Shown one piece after another: positions 11,991-13,608 of a stretch of 13,608 nucleotides of DNA (its first letter is position 1; each line of letters begins with the position of its first letter). The DNA is taken from positions 1 to 13,608 of the forward strand of contig JBDROR010000177.1 in NCBI GenBank assembly GCA_043809805.1, given 5' to 3'. Both the position numbers and the translations under genes were made by a program. The DNA is from JAQUKH01 sp043809805. GTDB taxonomy: Bacteria > JACRDZ01 > JAQUKH01. A model generated the notes under the pieces. The model was not told where the DNA came from, ran no database searches, and worked only from the letters and a program-made list of their open reading frames with translations.

Positions 11991-12264
11991 AACCTGGGGA
12001 GAGATACCCATTGGCGGTTTGATTTTGGAACCCGGTAATTCTGTTAATTATAAGACCGGGGGATGGCGGGTTTTTAAGCCGGTCCATGATCCGACAAAAT
12101 GCACTAATTGTCTTATATGCTGGATATATTGTCCCGATTCATCGATTATTTTAAAAAATGGGAAATTTGAGAAATTCGATTATAATCATTGCAAAGGATG
12201 CGGTATTTGCGCCAAAGAATGTCCGCCTAAAGCAAAAGCAATCAGTATGGTGAAAGAGGAATGA
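11980..12264 (+). CDS. porD: Pyruvate:ferredoxin oxidoreductase delta subunit (PorD, 2[4Fe-4S])
   Basis: A 94-residue ferredoxin-like electron-transfer subunit. Two complete CxxCxxCxxxCP clusters are visible (CTNCLICWIYCP and CKGCGICAKECP), carrying two [4Fe-4S] centres. The preceding segment WRVFKPVHDPTKC is typical of PorD. I start it at GTG 11980 with AGGAGG (11968-11973) 6 bases upstream; the longer in-frame stretch before that is the porG coding region in another frame. It overlaps the end of porG by 11 bases, so the two are translationally coupled. It passes electrons from the catalytic subunits to external ferredoxin. Confidence 0.92.
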   Translation: MSNKTWGEIPIGGLILEPGNSVNYKTGGWRVFKPVHDPTKCTNCLICWIYCPDSSIILKNGKFEKFDYNHCKGCGICAKECPPKAKAISMVKEE

Positions 12265-12272
12265 TGGGATTT

Positions 12273-12345
12273 GTAGGTTGGGTTGAGCTTGCGAAACCCA
12301 ACTATTTATAGAAGATAATGTTGGGTTTAGTAAAACCCAACCTAC
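12273..12345. repeat. Double-hairpin palindromic repeat inside the por operon
   Basis: Outer arms GTAGGTTGGGTT (12273-12284) and AACCCAACCTAC (12334-12345) are a perfect 12-bp inverted repeat. Inside each end is a local hairpin: GTTGGGTT/AACCCAAC (12277-12302) and GTTGGGTTT/AAACCCAAC (12320-12341). Sequences of this GTAGGTTGGGTT...GAAACCCAAC type recur in many unrelated bacterial phyla, from general knowledge. It sits between porD and porA, whose AGGAG (12363-12367) follows 17 bases later, so it would be transcribed within the operon. Confidence 0.85.
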
Positions 12346-12372
12346 GAAGTAAACTTTAATATAGGAGTTAAA

Positions 12373-13548
12373 ATGCGACAAGCGATGACTGGGAATGAGG
12401 CCGTAGCATACGCGATGAAACAGATAAATCCGGAGGTAGTGGCCGCATATCCTATTACGCCTCAGACAGGTATAATGCAGAAGTATGCTGATTACGCGGC
12501 TAACGGCCAGGTCGATACTGAATTTCTTACGATGGACAGCGAGCATAGCGCTATGAGCGCCACTGTCGGCGCATCTGCCGGCGGGGTGCGGGCAATGACT
12601 GCCACATCTGCCAACGGTTTGGCTTATATGTGGGAAATAGTTTATATTGCGGCGTCTTATCGTTTGCCTATTGTTATGCCTGTTGTTAACCGCGCGTTGT
12701 CAGGCCCGATAAATATTCATTGTGACCATAGCGATACAATGGGCTGCCGTGATTCAGGGTGGATTCAGCTTTTCAGCGAGAATTCGCAGGAAGCGTATGA
12801 TAATGTAATACAGGCTTTAAAAATTGCCGAACATCCGGATGTTTTGCTCCCGGCAATGGTTACTCTGGACGGATTTATTATCAGTCATGCGCTGGAAACG
12901 GTTACTACTTATGAAGATGATAAAGTAAAAAAATTTATTGGAAGTTATAATCCGAAATATCCATTGATTAATCCTGATAAACCTGTAACATGCGGGCCGC
13001 TTGATTTTTTCGATTATTATTTTGAACATAAAAGACAGCAAGCTGAAGGAATGATCAATACCAAAAAGGTCATTTTGGAAATAGGCAAGGCCTTTAAAGA
13101 AGAATTCGGCAGATCATATGGGCTGTTTGAAGAATATCGTATGGCAGACGCTGACTTAGCCTTGATAGTTTTAGGGTCAACCGCGGGAACGGCTAAGGCG
13201 GTTGTTGATATGGTTAGGGGAAAAGGTTATAAAGTGGGACTGATAAAAATAAGAAGTTTTCGCCCGTTTCCTGAAAAAGAGTTGGCGGAAGCTTTGAGCA
13301 GGATAAAGGTTTTAGCTGTAATGGACAGGTCATTAGGATTTAATGGAATAGGCGGGCCTTTATTTAATGACGTCAGGGCGGCGCTTTTTGGAAGAAATCA
13401 GAATATAAGGGTTATAAATTATGTATATGGCCTTGGCGGCAGGGAAATAACGCCGAATGATATTTGGAATATATGTAATGATATCAGGGATGTAAATTTA
13501 ACTGGTAAGGTACAGCAATATGTTAATTATGTGGGAGTGAGAGAATAA
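12373..13548 (+). CDS. porA: Pyruvate:ferredoxin oxidoreductase alpha subunit (PorA)
   Basis: A 391-residue alpha subunit, the normal length for a separate PorA. The N-terminal pyrimidine-binding-type domain shows MTGNEAVAYAMKQINPEV, AAYPITPQTG (residues 24-33), the conserved Glu in MDSEHSAM, and TATSANGLAYMWE with PIVMPVVNR. The C-terminal transketolase-like domain II is seen at LALIVLGSTAGTAKAVVDM (about 258-276), IKIRSFRPFPEKEL and VMDRSLGFNGIGGPL. Together with PorB it forms the thiamine-diphosphate active site that splits pyruvate. AGGAG lies 5 bases before ATG 12373. PorB (beta subunit) is expected immediately downstream but is beyond the window edge. Confidence 0.93.
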   Translation: MRQAMTGNEAVAYAMKQINPEVVAAYPITPQTGIMQKYADYAANGQVDTEFLTMDSEHSAMSATVGASAGGVRAMTATSANGLAYMWEIVYIAASYRLPIVMPVVNRALSGPINIHCDHSDTMGCRDSGWIQLFSENSQEAYDNVIQALKIAEHPDVLLPAMVTLDGFIISHALETVTTYEDDKVKKFIGSYNPKYPLINPDKPVTCGPLDFFDYYFEHKRQQAEGMINTKKVILEIGKAFKEEFGRSYGLFEEYRMADADLALIVLGSTAGTAKAVVDMVRGKGYKVGLIKIRSFRPFPEKELAEALSRIKVLAVMDRSLGFNGIGGPLFNDVRAALFGRNQNIRVINYVYGLGGREITPNDIWNICNDIRDVNLTGKVQQYVNYVGVRE

Positions 13549-13549
13549 G

Positions 13550-13608
13550 AGGTCACCAAGTGCACCAGTGCACCAGTGCACCAGGTCACCAGTTTTATTG
13601 TCATTCCG
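13550..13608. repeat. Octamer array and left half of a repeat nest after porA
   Basis: Directly after the porA stop are GGTCACCA, three perfect 8-base units GTGCACCA (13560-13583) and a variant GGTCACCA (13584-13591). The sequence then runs into GTCATTCCG, the GTCATTYCGA family. Bases 13584-13608 are identical to the reverse complement of 10594-10618. The window ends inside it, so the partner arm is unseen. Confidence 0.8.

Overview
The window looks like a chromosomal segment of an uncultured, AT-rich, strictly anaerobic bacterium. Evidence for anaerobic life is an oxygen-sensitive class III ribonucleotide reductase (nrdD, nrdG) and a four-subunit-type pyruvate:ferredoxin oxidoreductase (porG, porD, porA, with porB expected just past the right edge). 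A signal-peptide-bearing SurA/PrsA-like foldase and a multispanning DUF2723 protein suggest an envelope of diderm type. Gene content plus dense palindromic intergenic repeats recall candidate phyla from groundwater metagenomes (Omnitrophota, Desantisbacteria and similar). That placement is a guess from style, not a phylogenetic result. No tRNA, rRNA, CRISPR array, transposase or phage gene was seen.

Layout: (1) 1-126, nested palindromic repeats. (2) 127-1035 (+) PAP2-family membrane phosphatase/transferase, convergent and overlapping with 995-2986 (-) a DUF2723 GT-C-like membrane protein with C-terminal TPRs. (3) 3137-3886 (-) PurN-like formyltransferase. (4) 4092-5293 (+) coaC and coaB as separate overlapping genes. 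(5) 5375-8080 (+) nrdD followed by a small CPLC redoxin. (6) 8287-9195 (-) parvulin-type periplasmic isomerase. (7) 9344-10036 (+) nrdG. (8) 10147-11265 (+) ybaB and recR. (9) 11424 to the right edge (+) the porGDA operon, with a good sigma70-type promoter inside the end of recR.

Functional themes: CoaC/CoaB make the 4'-phosphopantetheine part of coenzyme A, the acceptor used by PorGDAB. NrdD, its activase NrdG and the redoxin form a likely deoxynucleotide-synthesis module. YbaB and RecR belong to the usual nucleoid/recombination pair.

The most unusual feature is between the genes. Most intergenic stretches over about 70 bases hold inverted repeats nested inside one another. The outer shells are often degenerate 7- or 8-base-period arrays that differ at each locus, the middle shells are a GTCATTYCGA family, and the cores are GC-rich palindromes. 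Three heptamer arrays (upstream of the DUF2723 gene, coaC and porG) sit 0 to 12 bases from the Shine-Dalgarno site. The porG array can fold into a 28-position helix whose true mismatches all fall on the seventh position of the repeat unit. Two proteins (PAP2 and the redoxin) end inside repeat sequence.
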